Assembly (NCBI GenBank): GCA_030867875.1
Contig: JAOWCC010001501.1
Location: 23,557,036-23,621,035 of the forward strand
Direction of reading: 5' to 3'
Length of the DNA stretch: 64,000 nt
Origin: Actinernus sp. WN-2022
Taxonomy: Eukaryota; Cnidaria; Anthozoa; Actiniaria; Actinernidae
Shown here: one piece after another, positions 1 through 11,646 of the stretch
Layout of the letters: each line of letters opens with the position of its first letter
Position numbering within the stretch: position 1 is the stretch's first letter
Notes under the pieces: model-generated
The model's database searches: none
The model's input: the letters and a program-made list of their open reading frames with translations, nothing else
Told to the model about the DNA's origin: nothing
Program-made: the position numbers and the translations under genes

Positions 1-78
1 TATGCCCAGACTGAAGCTGTCCAACGACAACGTCTTTTAAGATTTGTGCAGCCGGCCAAAACCGGCCAATTGCTGACT

Positions 79-155
79 AGCATGTTACGTCATCGCCGCC
101 ATGTTGGCGGACGTTAACAAAGATTCCTCGTTAGCTTCTCTTGTTAAGTGCATTA
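79..155. repeat. Half copy of a palindromic short transposon
   Basis: The stretch with CGCCATGTTGGCGG followed by TTCCTCGTTAGCTTCTCTTG matches one half of the palindromic element seen twice in tandem at 22,951-23,241 and again near 59,560 and 62,600. Only one arm and the loop are present, so this copy is truncated. Confidence 0.6.
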
Positions 156-451
156 GAAGGCCGAAGTATACAGATTAATGAACACAAAATATAGATTTTA
201 AAAATAATATCATAATATTCCGAAAAAAGCTTACGTTTGAATTTTGATTTAAATGAAATTGTGGAGCCGTTTAAGTTTCTAAGATCTTCACTAAGTGCAT
301 TCCAGATTATTACACATTTGTACCTTTGCGCGGGCTGACAGAGTTTATCATAGTTTGTTCGAACTTGCGGAACACAGAGTGCAGCATTAGATACTAATCT
401 GGCTGGTGTTACAATTACGAACCTTTGTGGTTTGAGTGAAGAAGACATCAA
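131..451 (-). pseudogene. LINE reverse transcriptase C-terminal tail
   Basis: The 106-residue minus-strand reading resembles the extreme C-terminus of non-LTR retrotransposon ORF2 proteins: a basic segment with VRTNYDKL, a WNALSEDLRNL stretch (compare the usual 'LWNSLP' motif) and a lysine-rich SFKSKFKRKLF end. No reverse transcriptase core precedes it, so it is a 5'-truncated insertion. Family assignment rests on motif resemblance only. Confidence 0.55.
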
Positions 452-621
452 AGGCTGAGAGAAGATGATGATGATAATAATCGAGTATAAATATAGTAAT
501 CTGTAAAGTGATTATATCAGGGAGTTTCAAAATTTTCAATTTGTTAACCCTACTGGACATGTTTGGCTCAGTTGGTGAAATCCTGAGTGCTAACTCAACC
601 CTCCTCCCTCAGTTCCAGTTT

Positions 622-1125
622 GGCTAGCCCCACACAGCGGTCAAACGTCTGCGCGTGCGTATTACGGTCAGTCTGGTGGGCGGCCGCGCGAATTTCCCGC
701 GCAAAATTTACCTTAAAACATATTACAGTTAGTGAACTTCTACCCCCAAAAGTTAAGAAAATACGTGAAAGCGGTCAGCGGTCAAACGTCTGCGCATGCG
801 TCAAGTCTTGCAACAACAACATATTCCAAAACAAATTCAAAGCGAGCCTGCGGCCGTCACTGTTCACACACCCGTTTTCAAACCTTGAGAACTGTTTTGA
901 TAAATTACGAAAAAGTTTGGTAAACTCACAGTTTGAAGTTTGTTCAATTTCCCGTCGACTGTGAAACTAAAAAGCTTAACTTTCACGTATTTTTCTTAAC
1001 TTTTGGGGGTAGAAGTTCACTGTAATGCGTTTTGCGGTAAATTTTGCGCGGGAAATTCGTGCGGCCGCCCAGCAGACTGACCGTAATACGCACGCGCAGA
1101 CGTTTGATTGCTGTGTGGGCTAGCC
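622..1125. repeat. Foldback element with ~150-bp inverted arms
   Basis: Bases 622-773 are repeated as the reverse complement at about 978-1125, with the outer ends reading GGCTAGCCC and GGGCTAGCC. The left arm also carries a direct repeat, GCGGTCAAACGTCTGCGC at 638 and again at 777. No transposase is present, so it is a non-autonomous inverted-repeat element. Open frames across it are by-products of the repeat. Confidence 0.75.
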
Positions 1126-1858
1126 CGGGGTAGTTAAATACTGCTTTTTAAGCCCAGGGCTCAAACTTTTCCCACAATGCCATTTGGGAGAATTATGTGC
1201 ACTCGTTGACGGTAGGTATGGCTGCTTCGGTAGGGTTTCCAATGAAATGTACTCTAATTTTGGAGAAAAAAGCCACTGCAAGAGAGCTAAAGGACATCAT
1301 TAAATCTGAGGACGGCTGAAATGTACTTGAGATTTCACAGGATTTTTCCATTGTGTTTCTGCTTTGAGAGACATAAAAAAATTCTTCAATGAAATCCTTG
1401 AAATTCTGCAGTTGGTGATCTTTTCCCCCTGCCCAACCTATTAGGATGTGTTTTTGTCACTTTAAAGCAACGGCTTGAGTCCAAATCACCGCTCTTGGTT
1501 GTAGGGGTAAAAGACTTTTAACACATCTATGGAAGTTGATATTAGTATTACGGTGTAATTCGATTTTGTTTAAACTGTTATTTCTCTCAGAAAACATTAT
1601 TTTAACGTGAATCTATTTTCCGTGAATGAACCAGGCCTTAACATGCTTGAGAAACAAATGAGTTTTTCTCCAAGTGGGAGAGTCAAGCGATCCCCGTTAT
1701 AGCTGTATGTGGCTTCGAAGTCATTCATCCCTTGAAATAATATCACAACATCGTATTAATTTTCCAGCATGTCTACGTTTGATGCAATAATTTTCTTCCA
1801 GGTACATGCTTCATATTGGGCGGTTACGGGCGGCCGTGCAGGAGGGAAAGGGTTAAAT
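1126..1858. other. Intergenic, no gene seen
   Basis: No coding signal, RNA gene or clear repeat could be recognised here. Confidence 0.5.
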
Positions 1859-2308
1859 AATGCACCTATCAATGTCAACTCCCAGGGGCGGGAGGCCGGG
1901 CAGATGTGGGGCATTTGACCGTTCTTGGTGTCCCCACCCTGGGGAATTTGAACAGGAGCCTGGACCCCAGGGTGGGGAGGGACTGAGGGACTGGTACTAA
2001 ATATCGGTGCCTCATGTTTGTCGGCCATTTTGGATTCGTCTAAAAGGTAGGTTTACCGTCCAGTTCACATTAAAAATATAAATTAATTTAATACTTCAAC
2101 GCTTCATTCCTATTTACTATAGATCATTCCAAATACTTCTTGAATTTGTGTAAATCAATTTCATACAAGGGTGGGGGATGTGATCCGTTTTGACTGAGAA
2201 TTTAGTCCCCAGGGTGGGGATTTCGACCAAAAATTCTCCCAAAAAGTCAAATGTCCCACATCTGCCGGCCTCCCCCCCCCCCATGGGAGTTGACATTGAT
2301 AGGTGCAT
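1859..2308. repeat. G/C-tract foldback element
   Basis: The outer ends (GCACCTATCAATGTCAACTC at left, its complement ending near 2308) and the inner GCAGATGTGGGG / CCCACATCTGC segments are inverted. Inside are repeated CCCCACCCTGGGG-type palindromes and runs of G or C. A related design is found at 29,004-29,319. The minus-strand open frames at 1756-2028 and 2117-2308 lie across the arms and are not credible genes. Confidence 0.7.
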
Positions 2309-2905
2309 AACGGGTTGGTATGAGCATCATTATTAAATAGTAAATCTTGCTTAGAATATCTGTGTTAACATAATGTCTGATCTCTGACATGGCGAGTATG
2401 CTTGTTTGTTTCCTCTATTAGTACAGGGGCATTCAACGGTAAAACTTCATAAAAACGAATATTATGGTGTTTTTATGACAAATTAGAGGCCTATATTATT
2501 TTAGCTGGCAGACGAACAGCAATACTGCAGTGCCAGCCAGAATAAAGTTCATGAAGAATTTCTAAATTTCCCAGATGGAAATTTTAAGTGAATGCAGTGG
2601 TAGAAAATGAGTCAAGATCATGAAGAAATCACGAACGACCTAATCAATGATCAATTACCCTGATCAAAAACGTGTAGCCGTCGGGGCTGTGTTCTTGTTC
2701 GGCCGTTATGACCATCGAGGGTCTGAAGAGATGAAAAAGATGAAATAGCTAGGGTTGTACCTACCTTGAAGCCAATAAGCACGGGCTTATAAGTCGCTCT
2801 CGTTACCATTTTTCACCCTTTCATTTGTTGCTTGAAAGTACTTACAAAATGTAGAAAATATTATTTCGGAAGACCAAGATTTTCTGAGTGAAAATTTTCC
2901 GAGGG
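2309..2905. other. Intergenic, no gene seen
   Basis: AT-rich sequence without convincing coding potential or repeat structure. Confidence 0.45.
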
Positions 2906-2911
2906 AGCACA

Positions 2912-3052
2912 GGAGCGGATCCAGGAAATGCAGAAAGAGGTGGCCGTAAAAGTGCGGCGTAAGCCGAACCTCGCGCCGTATAGGGGTTGCGGGGGCATGC
3001 CAACGAAAGGGGTGGCTGCAGTGCCCTCGGCCCCCCTAAATCCGCCCCTGGA
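2912..3052. mobile_element. Possible short hAT-like element
   Basis: The left end AGGAGCGGATCCAGG and right end CCTAAATCCGCCCCTG are imperfect inverted repeats, of the GGGGCGGATCCAGG type known from hAT-related short transposons. No clean target duplication is visible, so the boundaries and class are tentative. Confidence 0.35.
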
Positions 3053-3124
3053 GCATGCCCCAGAAACGCCTATACGTGCCCATGCCCCAGGAACACCTCT
3101 CGACTGTAGAAGTACAACGTACTG

Positions 3125-4735
3125 TTTTGGTCTATGCCTTCTAACAAATCACCAGGAATGGATAAAATATCAATACGTGTCATCAAAAATTGTCTACCTA
3201 CTATCTTGCCAGCATTAACGGATATTATAAACTGCTCCCTTATTTCATCTTCATTTCCTACTGCGTGGAAAGAAGCAGAAGTCATTCCTTTGCCGAAAAA
3301 GGGTAACATGAGATCCCATCCAATAACCGTCCCCTATCGTTATTGGTGGTCGCCTCCAAGATATGTGAGAAAATTGTGTTGAGTCAGTTTAGCACCTATT
3401 TAACATCAAAAGGTCGATTGACCTTGTGTAAAAGTGGTAACAAAAAGTATCACTCAACTGAATCACTAAATATTCTCGTAACAGATAGTATTCTCGCTGC
3501 AATGGACAAGAAGAAGCTTACTGCGCTCATCCTGTTAGATCTCTCCAAAGCATTTTATAGCATAAACCACCCAATTTTACTACATACACTGAGCAAAGTA
3601 GGAGCATCTCCCACTGCAGTGCAGTGGTTTAGTAGCTACTTATCAGGCAGAACGCATCAACTTCTTCTCCACTGCATATTACACATGGTGTACCACAAGG
3701 TGCCATACTCTCGCCCTTACTGTTCTGTATCCTCTTGGATGATCTCCCGTTGGTTCCATCCTCCTGCCAACTCCAATCGTATGTCGATGATTCTTAAATC
3801 TACCTATCATTTCAGATCAAGAACATCGAGCAAGCTACAAAGAACCTGGAGGACGACCTCTCCAAAGTTGCAAAATGGTGCTGTGAGAACAAACTCAATA
3901 TTAACCCAGACAAGACCAAGTTTCTACTCATTGGAACAAGACAGTTGTTACTGAGACTACCATCAGAAATGTGTTTGTCTTTTCTTGGCAAGAACTTGAA
4001 GCCTGTTGACTCAGCCAAAGATTTAGGTGTCATTTTAGACTCCCATTTGACTTATGATGATCACATCAGTAAGCTCGTATCATCATGCATGTAGGGATAG
4101 TTTTGATAGCAAAACGTTATCACTAATCATACAATCTCCAGTCATAAGTAAGTTGTCGTATTGTTCGATCGTATGGTCGAACACATCTTTAGGTAATATT
4201 CATAAATTACAATTAGTACAGAATTATGCAGCCCGTATCATTACAAATACGCGTAAATATGACCAAATAACACCCGTCTTACAAGACCTTAAGTGGCTGC
4301 CAGTAGAACAACAATTGCTTTATAGAGATACTATAATGACCTTTAAGTGTCTAGAGGGTATGGCGCCTACTTATCTTAGCCATTACTTCTCTAAACGATT
4401 TAGAGTACATGATCACGCGACCCGAGGAAGTAAAAACCTCAACATTCCGCTATTTAGAACTGCCACGGGGCAAATATCTTTTAATTATAGATCTGTGAAT
4501 ATATGGAATAACTTGGATGACAGTTTGAAGTTTATTACTAATCTTAGCACTTTTAAGAAACAGCTTAAAAAAAATTTGATTTCTCATTCTTTAGGTTTGC
4601 ATTAATTCACAGATTTGTCTTTTATATTTTTTTATTTTACATTTTTACATCTATTACACTTTTAAGATCACTGTAAACTGAAGCTGAAAAGCCCTGTCGG
4701 GAGCTTTCAATAAAACATGTATGTATGTATCATAT
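3125..4735 (+). pseudogene. Broken non-LTR retrotransposon ORF2 (RT and C-terminus)
   Basis: Three successive plus-strand frames together cover a LINE reverse transcriptase: an N-terminal block (SPGMDKIS, WKEAEVIPLPKKGN; 3134-3382), the palm region with LILLDLSKAFYSINHPILL (3343-3954), and the C-terminal thumb and tail with LSYCSIVWS, VQNYAARIITN and NIWNNLDD (4054-4605). Frame changes near 3340, 3680 and 4050 break the gene. In the AFDSI motif of family members the catalytic aspartate is replaced by tyrosine (AFYSI). The endonuclease domain is missing, consistent with 5' truncation. The copy ends with a polyadenylation-like AATAAA and an (ATGT)n tail near 4720. It is a dead retrotransposon. 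Confidence 0.85.
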
Positions 4736-5051
4736 ATGTAAGTTCCTCCAGCACACAACGCTCATGCACCACACTTAATTAAGAACGCCCCCGTACACGA
4801 TGTAGTGGATGTGATAAATTCCATGGTTCATTGTATTGCCCAACGTACGTTGAGGACTATCGCAACTGCTGGAGTTGCGCAAATTCCTACAGGTTTACAG
4901 TTCTTACTTCAGAAAAAGAACTATCGGAATCAAAACCGTTGTGCGATTAGCGGGGTTTAACAACCCTATTGTAGACCATCTAAACACAGATGTACATGTT
5001 GTATTATGCGAGGTTCGATGGCTTGTTGCCTCTTAGATTTAATTATAAGTA
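4736..5051. other. Intergenic, no gene seen
   Basis: No open frame, RNA gene or repeat recognised downstream of the LINE tail. Confidence 0.4.
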
Positions 5052-5204
5052 ATACCATGGCATGAGGAGTATTAGTGATGAAATTTCCCCGCGAGCCGAG
5101 GGAGGTTTGTGGAAGTTCCGACGCAGCAGGCAGAGGGACTTTTACAAACCCTCCCGAGGCTCGAAGGGCAATTTAATCACTAATACCCCGAATTGCCATG
5201 GTAT
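5052..5204. repeat. Foldback element, ~53-bp arms
   Basis: ATACCATGGCATGAGGAGTA at the left is mirrored by an imperfect complement ending CCATGGTAT at 5204. The arms run inward to GAGGGAGG / CCTCCCGAGG. A short non-coding inverted-repeat transposon is the simplest reading. Confidence 0.65.
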
Positions 5205-5362
5205 AAGTTTGTAATACTATGATTGCCGAGAGAAAGGGAACCTTTTATTACTATATTTGAGTTTAGTTGGCGAGGTCATGGAACAATAAACACCAGCGAC
5301 ACTGGCGGTCATGTCTTGTGTTTTGAACAAAGAGCAGCAAAAGTACCCAGAGACGCATACCT

Positions 5363-5570
5363 AGACTGCGAACAGTCCCTCCTTTTCCTTCCATTGTTAG
5401 TAATTTGCGAGCGAAGAGAAAATATGGCAGGCGTTCGAGCGGACCGAGAGGAAGAATGCCCCATTCTTCCTCTCGCTCCGCTCGAACGCCTGCCATATTT
5501 TCACTTCGCTCGCTCCGCTCGCAAATTACTATCAATGGAGGAAAAAGGAGGGACTGTTAGTTCGCAGTCT
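5363..5570. mobile_element. Near-perfect palindromic element with 10-bp target duplication
   Basis: The 208-bp segment folds on itself almost completely, from AGACTGCGAACAGTCCCTCC at the left end to GGAGGGACTGTTAGTTCGCA at the right. It is flanked by identical copies of ACGCATACCT at 5353-5362 and 5571-5580. A 10-bp duplication lies in the range produced by Mutator-like transposases. The two open frames crossing it in opposite directions (5223-5594 and 5263-5535) are products of the palindrome. Confidence 0.85.
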
Positions 5571-5770
5571 ACGCATACCTGGAAAATAGATTAAAAGCGA
5601 TTTGAATAAATTTAATCAGTATTAGGTTTAGAGCTTTTATTGGTTTCATTCGAACTAGCGCTCTCTTAAGAATGGCGGAATTCGAACGCTTCGTGTTCGT
5701 TTCCGAACAGGATGTTGCAGATATAAGGGAGGAAAGGAGTCCTACAAATACTAAAAGACACACGTGTTGC

Positions 5771-6056
5771 ACCATTATACTGTAGCTCTATTGTTTTCGT
5801 AATGCACATTCTAAAGGTAAGGGTGTTTTGCATTGTTGGGTAAGCCAATACTGTGGCTCGTTTCGAGCAGTACAGGATGGCCCAAACTTGAAGAAGAATA
5901 TAATTTTTTCTCTTTTTATAAACTGATTTGAATTTGCATCTAGTGAAAACACTCATAACGTTTGATATGACGAACAATACTTCCCAACAATACAAAACAC
6001 CCTAATCTTTAGAACGTTCAGTACGAAAACAATAGAGCTACAGTATAATGATGCAA
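5771..6056. repeat. Foldback element, ~70-bp arms
   Basis: ATTATACTGTAGCTCTATTG near 5774 recurs in reverse complement near 6050, and the arms continue inward through GGGTGTTTTGCATTGTTGGG / CCCAACAATACAAAACACCC. The loop is unrelated to any gene seen here. Confidence 0.7.
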
Positions 6057-7194
6057 TCAGAATACAGGTCTCGAGCGGTACAGGATTACTGTCAAGTTTA
6101 GATAGATGTTAATGTCTAAGCCAATGAGGTGGAAGATTGAAGCCTGCATTGTCTTCTAATTGTCCCTCATTAAGCAAGCAGGGGGAAAGTTAGAAATATG
6201 CATTGTCTTCAGGAGGAAGATTTAATGCAAATTTCTAATTCTATGCGTAATGAGGGAAATTTAGTGGTATTATCATGTTTATTTACTTTTACAGGAGTGG
6301 AGTATTTTATTGAATACAGTTAGCGGAAGACTGCATGGGTCAAAACAGTCACGAACACATTTGATTGTGCTATAAAACGCAAATAATTGCATATAATGGG
6401 GACATCCAATTGTCGATCAAATTCATGCTGTAATACGTTTCCACAAACAAGCAGTTATTGATGCAATATATTTTTGGTTTCATCCATGTAAAACTGTTAT
6501 TGTAATGTCCAATATGTGTTTGTCAGTCTAACAATTGTTGGTTGAATTGTTATATCTCATTATTCATTAGTATTAGCACGTAGTTTTTCACAATATATAT
6601 AATTTTTTATCTTTTAATCATTTAATCATTACTAGTCTTTTAACTTACATCGTTTTTAGCAATTTCCACTCATATTATATTTCTTATTGTACTTTACATT
6701 AGTATTTAGCTATAGAGGGCCACTGGTTTGTTAGCATTATACGCTATTTAGTGCTACCCTCGTTAAATAAAGACATTATTATTTTTATTATAAATAGAAA
6801 AGAGTATAAATGAAAAAATACCAAGGTCAAATGTTTGCTCTGTTTTTCCATAAAACTCAAAGCAAACAATTCAGTCAACGAAGTAAAGTATACCATCATG
6901 ATGGTAACCATGCGCATTGCACATAAATAGATTAAGAACCGGAAAGAATTCGTGATCATGCATATGTTAATAACCACGCCTTTGGGTACTGAATAGCTTT
7001 GCTTCATTGCAAGTTTATTTTAACAATTTCTTAAATCTTTCTCCTAGGAAATCATATATTTTTGTTTATGTTAGTGTCACTCTTGTTACCAGAGCCCGCG
7101 ATCTTTAGGCCAGCATTTGGTCACCGCTGGCTGAAAAACGCGCGCTGGGAATGAGATTGTGTTAGTGTTGTTTACTCATGCATGCAATGCCTTT
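6057..7194. other. AT-rich intergenic, no gene seen
   Basis: Long AT-rich stretch. A minus-strand open frame at 6744-7007 is hydrophobic but has no recognisable domain or splice context and is likely chance. Confidence 0.45.
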
Positions 7195-7530
7195 TTAATT
7201 ACTCGGGCTGCCTGTGGCACCACCGAGTCTTAAAATGCAAGCCGTTATTTTTTATTTTTATTTGGGTGTCGCAAAATTTCTGCGCATGCGTTTAAAGGTC
7301 AAGTTCACACCAATCAGATTGCACTGTGCTGGTCACGCAACAATCGCCAGGTTAATTTATTTACATAATTTAATACAGTAAATCAAGATGGTGGAGGACC
7401 CGCGACGAACTTTCTCTCTAATTTGGAGTCCCATCTCTCAAATGTAAGCAGTTTAATGTTTTATTTAACTTCACTCGTGCGAAAGCCTTCCAACAGGCTC
7501 CGGATATTTCAACTGGCGCTATTGTCGGAG
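7195..7530 (+). repeat. Dispersed repeat, copy 1 (TTACTCGGGCTGCC end)
   Basis: This sequence, starting TTACTCGGGCTGCCTGTGGC, recurs in opposite orientation at about 19,530-19,865. Shared blocks include CACTGTGCTGGTCACG, TTAATTTATTTACATAATTT and AAAGCCTTCCAACAGGCTC. A shorter relative with the same head lies at 9405-9720. Confidence 0.75.
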
Positions 7531-7555
7531 CCGAAGGACCGCGTTTTTTACCCAG

Positions 7556-8670
7556 ATGGCCAGTGATTTTATATACGACACGTACGACGACCTGAAGCCA
7601 ATGAAGGGGCCAGCATCCGAAAAGCTAAAATTCGAAGAAATAGATATTGGAATCTATAAGCCATCGGCTCGCTGTGCTGCATTTAAAACATCCGAGGAGA
7701 ACATCTTATTTTGGGTGAAGGCATTCAAGACCAATATTATGAGTCTCTTAAAAACTGTCAGAGATTTAAATTTACCGTAAGTTGATACAGTCAGACAGTA
7801 TTGATATCAAGTTATTTCGTTCCAGCGAGGATATTGACCTAGCGGAAACGGTACAAGCTGTCGAAGGATTTTTACTTATACTGAACCATCCACATCTACT
7901 TAACAACAGGAATAGTTATGTGCCAAGGCATGGGCAAAGATTGAGTTTTCCAGATTACAGATGAAAGTAGAGAACATAATGAATGAAGAAACAGACTGTC
8001 ACGCGCGACATGCTTGAGAAAATGAACATGTTCAACACTTTATGTTATACTAAGTCAATGAAAAACCCCAAGAGCCTGTAGTTTTGGATCAACATATCCT
8101 TGAAACTCCAAAAGCAACATACACATGAGTCAAATTCAAACCGGAAGAGACGGAATTCTTTAGATTCTTCACGAGGATTGTTAGCCCGCAATAAGAACTC
8201 TCTCGCTGCTTTAACGACCCTTGATTTGTAACATGGAGGCTGACCTAACTGATATGCGTAATGAATTCTTACTCTCGTCACATTAAAACACTAATCAAGA
8301 AACCAAGCTCAGTCATTTGGAAGACAAATTAGTGCAGCAAGATAATATATACAAGACCGAAATCAAGATGTTGACCTAGAAGTTGAAAAATTATGGCGAG
8401 TTGAAAGCGGATATAATAAAGCTGAGATCAGACTTTCAAACTTAAAAAAAATAATCAAGAATACAAAAAAGAAGACAATGAAAGACCAAGGGTCTCCAGT
8501 GTTCCGAGATTACCCAACCTACTGAAGCTTATCAGTTTGTCCAAGAGCCATCTTTCTTACATGACAACCCGATCCCTATTCATCAGAATACTTTTTCTGT
8601 GCTAAATGACGAGAGTTTACAATCACCTGACCGACAACCCACTACTAAAGAAAGGGACCATGAAGTACGG
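7556..8670 (+). pseudogene. Decayed coding region of unknown family
   Basis: A 74-codon frame opens at an ATG at 7556 (acidic start, then FKTSEENILFWVKAFKTNI), followed directly by a second frame at 7782-7964 with LAETVQAVEGFLLILNHPH. Further on, 8289-8660 reads in several frames as coiled-coil-like sequence (LEDKLVQQDNIYKTEIKML, LKADIIKLRSDFQT) interrupted by stops. The composition suggests one ancestral protein with an N-terminal globular part and a coiled coil, perhaps a retroelement ORF1 or a host gene remnant. I do not recognise it. The start abuts repeat copy 1. Confidence 0.4.
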
Positions 8671-8849
8671 TAGTACGGTTAATTCTCGGGTTCAAAACGA
8701 TGAATATATGCCTGCTCAAATGCAGTGTGTTAAACGAATAAGTAGTGTTTAAATTAAAGGTCAACATACGAGAAAAACAAAAATATTTAATTACATATAT
8801 ACTAGGGGAGCAGAGAATGAAAGTCACCGCGCTACCGCGCTACCGACTG

Positions 8850-8968
8850 CTAGCTTCAGCTAATGATTCTTCCTTTGGTTATTACTAAGAGGATTTCAAA
8901 TGAAAGTGTATTTCATCTTCAATCTCATGTGGCCGAGTGAAAGCCCAGATGGGCTCTTGTTAAAAATA
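8850..8968 (+). repeat. Dispersed repeat shared with 12,885-13,320
   Basis: GATTTCAAATGAAAGTGTAT followed by a GGCCGAGTGAAAGCCCAGAT block occurs here contiguously. In the second copy the two halves are about 300 bp apart, so one copy has an insertion or the other a deletion. Confidence 0.65.
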
Positions 8969-9404
8969 ACACAGGAGCCGAATTTCATTTGGGGGAATTA
9001 AATTGAAAAAATATTAAGCTTGTTCGACTTGCTGTTTGAAAGAACCCTTTAACTGTCAATATCTGATGGTTTGGATAGGTAAAAGAAAATTACAAAAGGC
9101 CCTCATTCATATGCAATTGTTTTATAATGAAAGACTTTCTGGCGACAAGAATACACACAACTCATCTTCTAATCAAACGCTGGACATCTTATTACACTTA
9201 TAGCGGCACCATATATAACACAGTGAATTATGGCAGTGTTGATCGAAGCACTTGTAAACGTTTGTTCCATGGACACATTTGAGAGACGTATAAAGTAAGT
9301 AAAAAGTAATGAATTCGAACCGTCCTTGATTATCATGATTCGATTTGACAGCTTGATTATAAAATGCGAAAATTTACGTCTTTTAAGCGTTGATCTTATT
9401 ATTA

Positions 9405-9720
9405 TAATTACTCGGCCAGCGTAGGCTGGGCCCGAGTCAAGTTTCGCAAGTGTTTATTATTATTACTCGGGCCAGGCCTTTGGCCGCCTCGAGTCAGAAA
9501 TCGCAAGTCTTTTTTATTATTTTTGTGTCGACCCGGAAGTCGCCGCCAACCGCCGAACCAATCCGATTGCACTGTTCACGTGGCGGCCATGTGACATTTT
9601 ATCGACTTCCGGGGCCGTTAACCAATCAGCTCACGTTTTTTTTTACATTGCCATCGTTACGTCAACTGCAGTCTGCAGGACGTATCTTTTTTCTCCCAAG
9701 CCGCTATGAGCAAATTAACT
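9405..9720 (+). repeat. Repeat with duplicated ATTACTCGGGC head
   Basis: Two heads of the form ATTACTCGG(G)CCAG...CGAGTCA...TCGCAAGT lie at 9408 and 9466, followed by sequence resembling the 7195 and 19,865 repeats (AACCAATCCGATTGCACTGT). It belongs to the same dispersed family with a head duplication. Confidence 0.55.
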
Positions 9721-10745
9721 ACTGCCACTGGATTAGTTGTTGTTGGTGGATAAATCGTTCAATCTTTCATCGTTTTTCGAGAGCTGGTTTTTCTTCATTC
9801 GGAATTCTGTGCACTTGATTCTCTTGCTGATTGTGACAGCAAGTGGTTATAACACCCTAAAATTTGTGAGAGCAGTTTCGATGATTGTAATACGCGGGGG
9901 GTCGAAAGCTAGCCAGTGCAGCCGAAGATCAAGAAAGACAACATCCGTGAGTACAAGTACATGAATATTTAATTTTCCGTAAAGAGAAAGCTCGGAAACA
10001 TTTTATGAAGGTACCTGTGTAGGAGCTTTCGATCTGTAGTGATGTTGCGGGATGAAATGAAAGTAAAATTCGACAAAAAGCACCTACGAGTTTTCAAGTC
10101 TCCAAACACCATGTACCACGAGTCCACGACCAAAACGTGAGCGAAGTTTTGTCCCATTCGTAGCCATTATGTTGCTGAATCAGAAGATTTCTTTGACGGA
10201 AATGGGAAAAATGTTGAGTTTTTCTAGGGCTTACAGGAGTTTTTCGGGCTTTGAATCGAAATCTCTCACATTTTATCATATGTTTACGAAAGTGTCTGGC
10301 GCTCCCAAACGCACGTGGCTTGACGGTTAAATAATGTGAACCATGGCGACATTTGTAAATGTAAGTAAAACACATAAACACCTACCAGATTTGCAGTGTT
10401 GTTATTTAATATTCGTTTCAGTTAAAAGTATGTTTAAAAAAACTGGCACAAGAAATAAAATAAAAAGTTAAAAAAACTGGCACAAGAAATAAAATAAAGA
10501 ATAGAATATTTTTCAAACAAAAACTATATTCTTACCAAATATACTAAAATTGACTGAAAAATATTTATGAATTTTACAACTTTTCTGACATTTTTCTCTA
10601 ATCACTTCGTTCTATTCACATGATTGCTGCCTACTCTTTGTATTAATATTTATTTGCATCTGTTTCAACTTCTCTCTTCTCTTATTCCTAAATTCTAAAG
10701 TATACAGTTTAATATGTACTACTTAATTACAATGGGGAATCGGGG
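9721..10745. other. Intergenic, with a 31-bp tandem duplication
   Basis: No reliable gene. AACTGGCACAAGAAATAAAA is duplicated in tandem at about 10,440-10,498. A minus-strand frame at 10,094-10,381 contains scattered Cys and His residues, but no spacing I would call a zinc finger. Confidence 0.45.
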
Positions 10746-10749
10746 TGGC

Positions 10750-11010
10750 ACATGGGAGCTGGCATAGTGCAATGGTTAAGCGCCTAATGCCTCTCACCTC
10801 TGTGGCCTCCGTTCGATTGGCAATTGCAGCACCATATGTTTGAGTTTGAGTTTAGTTGGTATCTCACCTTTGCTCCAAGGGTTTTTCTCTGGTTTTCCTC
10901 CCAGGCTCCACAAAAAACAGCATTCTATCCAATTTGATCTGTAGTTTAGCAAGGCCCTGACTTTGATCAGCCCCTATGGCTGTTTCAGGTCTCATTAGAA
11001 ATTCAGATTT
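10750..11010 (+). mobile_element. tRNA-derived SINE (type B)
   Basis: The 5' part carries A-box-like GCATAGTGCAATGGTTAAGC and B-box-like GTTCGATTGG sequences with tRNA-like spacing. It is followed by a body with GGTTTTTCTCTGGTTTTCC and a T-rich 3' region. Internal pol III promoter boxes plus a non-tRNA tail are the standard signature of a SINE. Downstream, CCAGGCTTTAAAGTGC and CCAGGCTTAAAGTGC (11,065 and 11,119) form a small direct repeat. Confidence 0.65.
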
Positions 11011-11247
11011 TTTTATTTTTTTATTTTTTTTATTTATTTGCAATGTTTTCTATCTGAGGTGGTCCAGGCTTTAAAGTGCATTATATGTCTAATTTATGCA
11101 TAGGGTCCAAAGGGCTCCAGGCTTAAAGTGCTTAAATTAAGCCCAAATTAGTTATTTGATATTGATTGTACATGAAGTGGATAGTCCAAAATAGTAGAAT
11201 ATTTCTTGATTTGGGTGTTGCATCTACGAGATTAAAGGTTTATATTT

Positions 11248-11452
11248 CCAGTATGCTAATGATGTGGTGTCATCACTGACATTTGCTGAATTTCTTTGTG
11301 CTTGTGAATTAAGCTATTTTCTAATTTAGATTTTGTTGTTGTTGTAAAATCACTGACAAGTTAGAATTTAAAAATAGGTAATTTGTCTCTACCAGCATGC
11401 TTTTGTATAAGTGTGTCAGTGGTGACATATATCACTCATTAGCATATTAAGG
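11248..11452. repeat. Foldback element, ~35-bp arms
   Basis: CCAGTATGCTAATGATGTGG at the left is mirrored at 11,416-11,452 (CACTCATTAGCATATTAAGG). A (TTG)n-ended ATAAATGTTATTGTTG string at 11,524-11,552 just downstream looks like a LINE 3' tail, compare 28,198-28,228. Confidence 0.6.
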
Positions 11453-11646
11453 ACCCACCTTCTCATAATTGTATTTCTTCAGTTATGCCTTGTTACTAAA
11501 CATTTCCATCAACTTATGAGAAAATAAATGTTATTGTTGTTGTTGTTGTTAGTAATGGCATCAAATATAGTAGCAAATGGCCCGATTCTCAGTTCCTGGA
11601 TCTGACCGTTCCAGGTCAGCATCCGGCACTTGCAGTCGGTCAGGGA

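Noticed and set aside
5223..5594. Opposed open frames of about 90-123 codons
   Set aside because: Both lie across the palindromic transposon and mirror each other.
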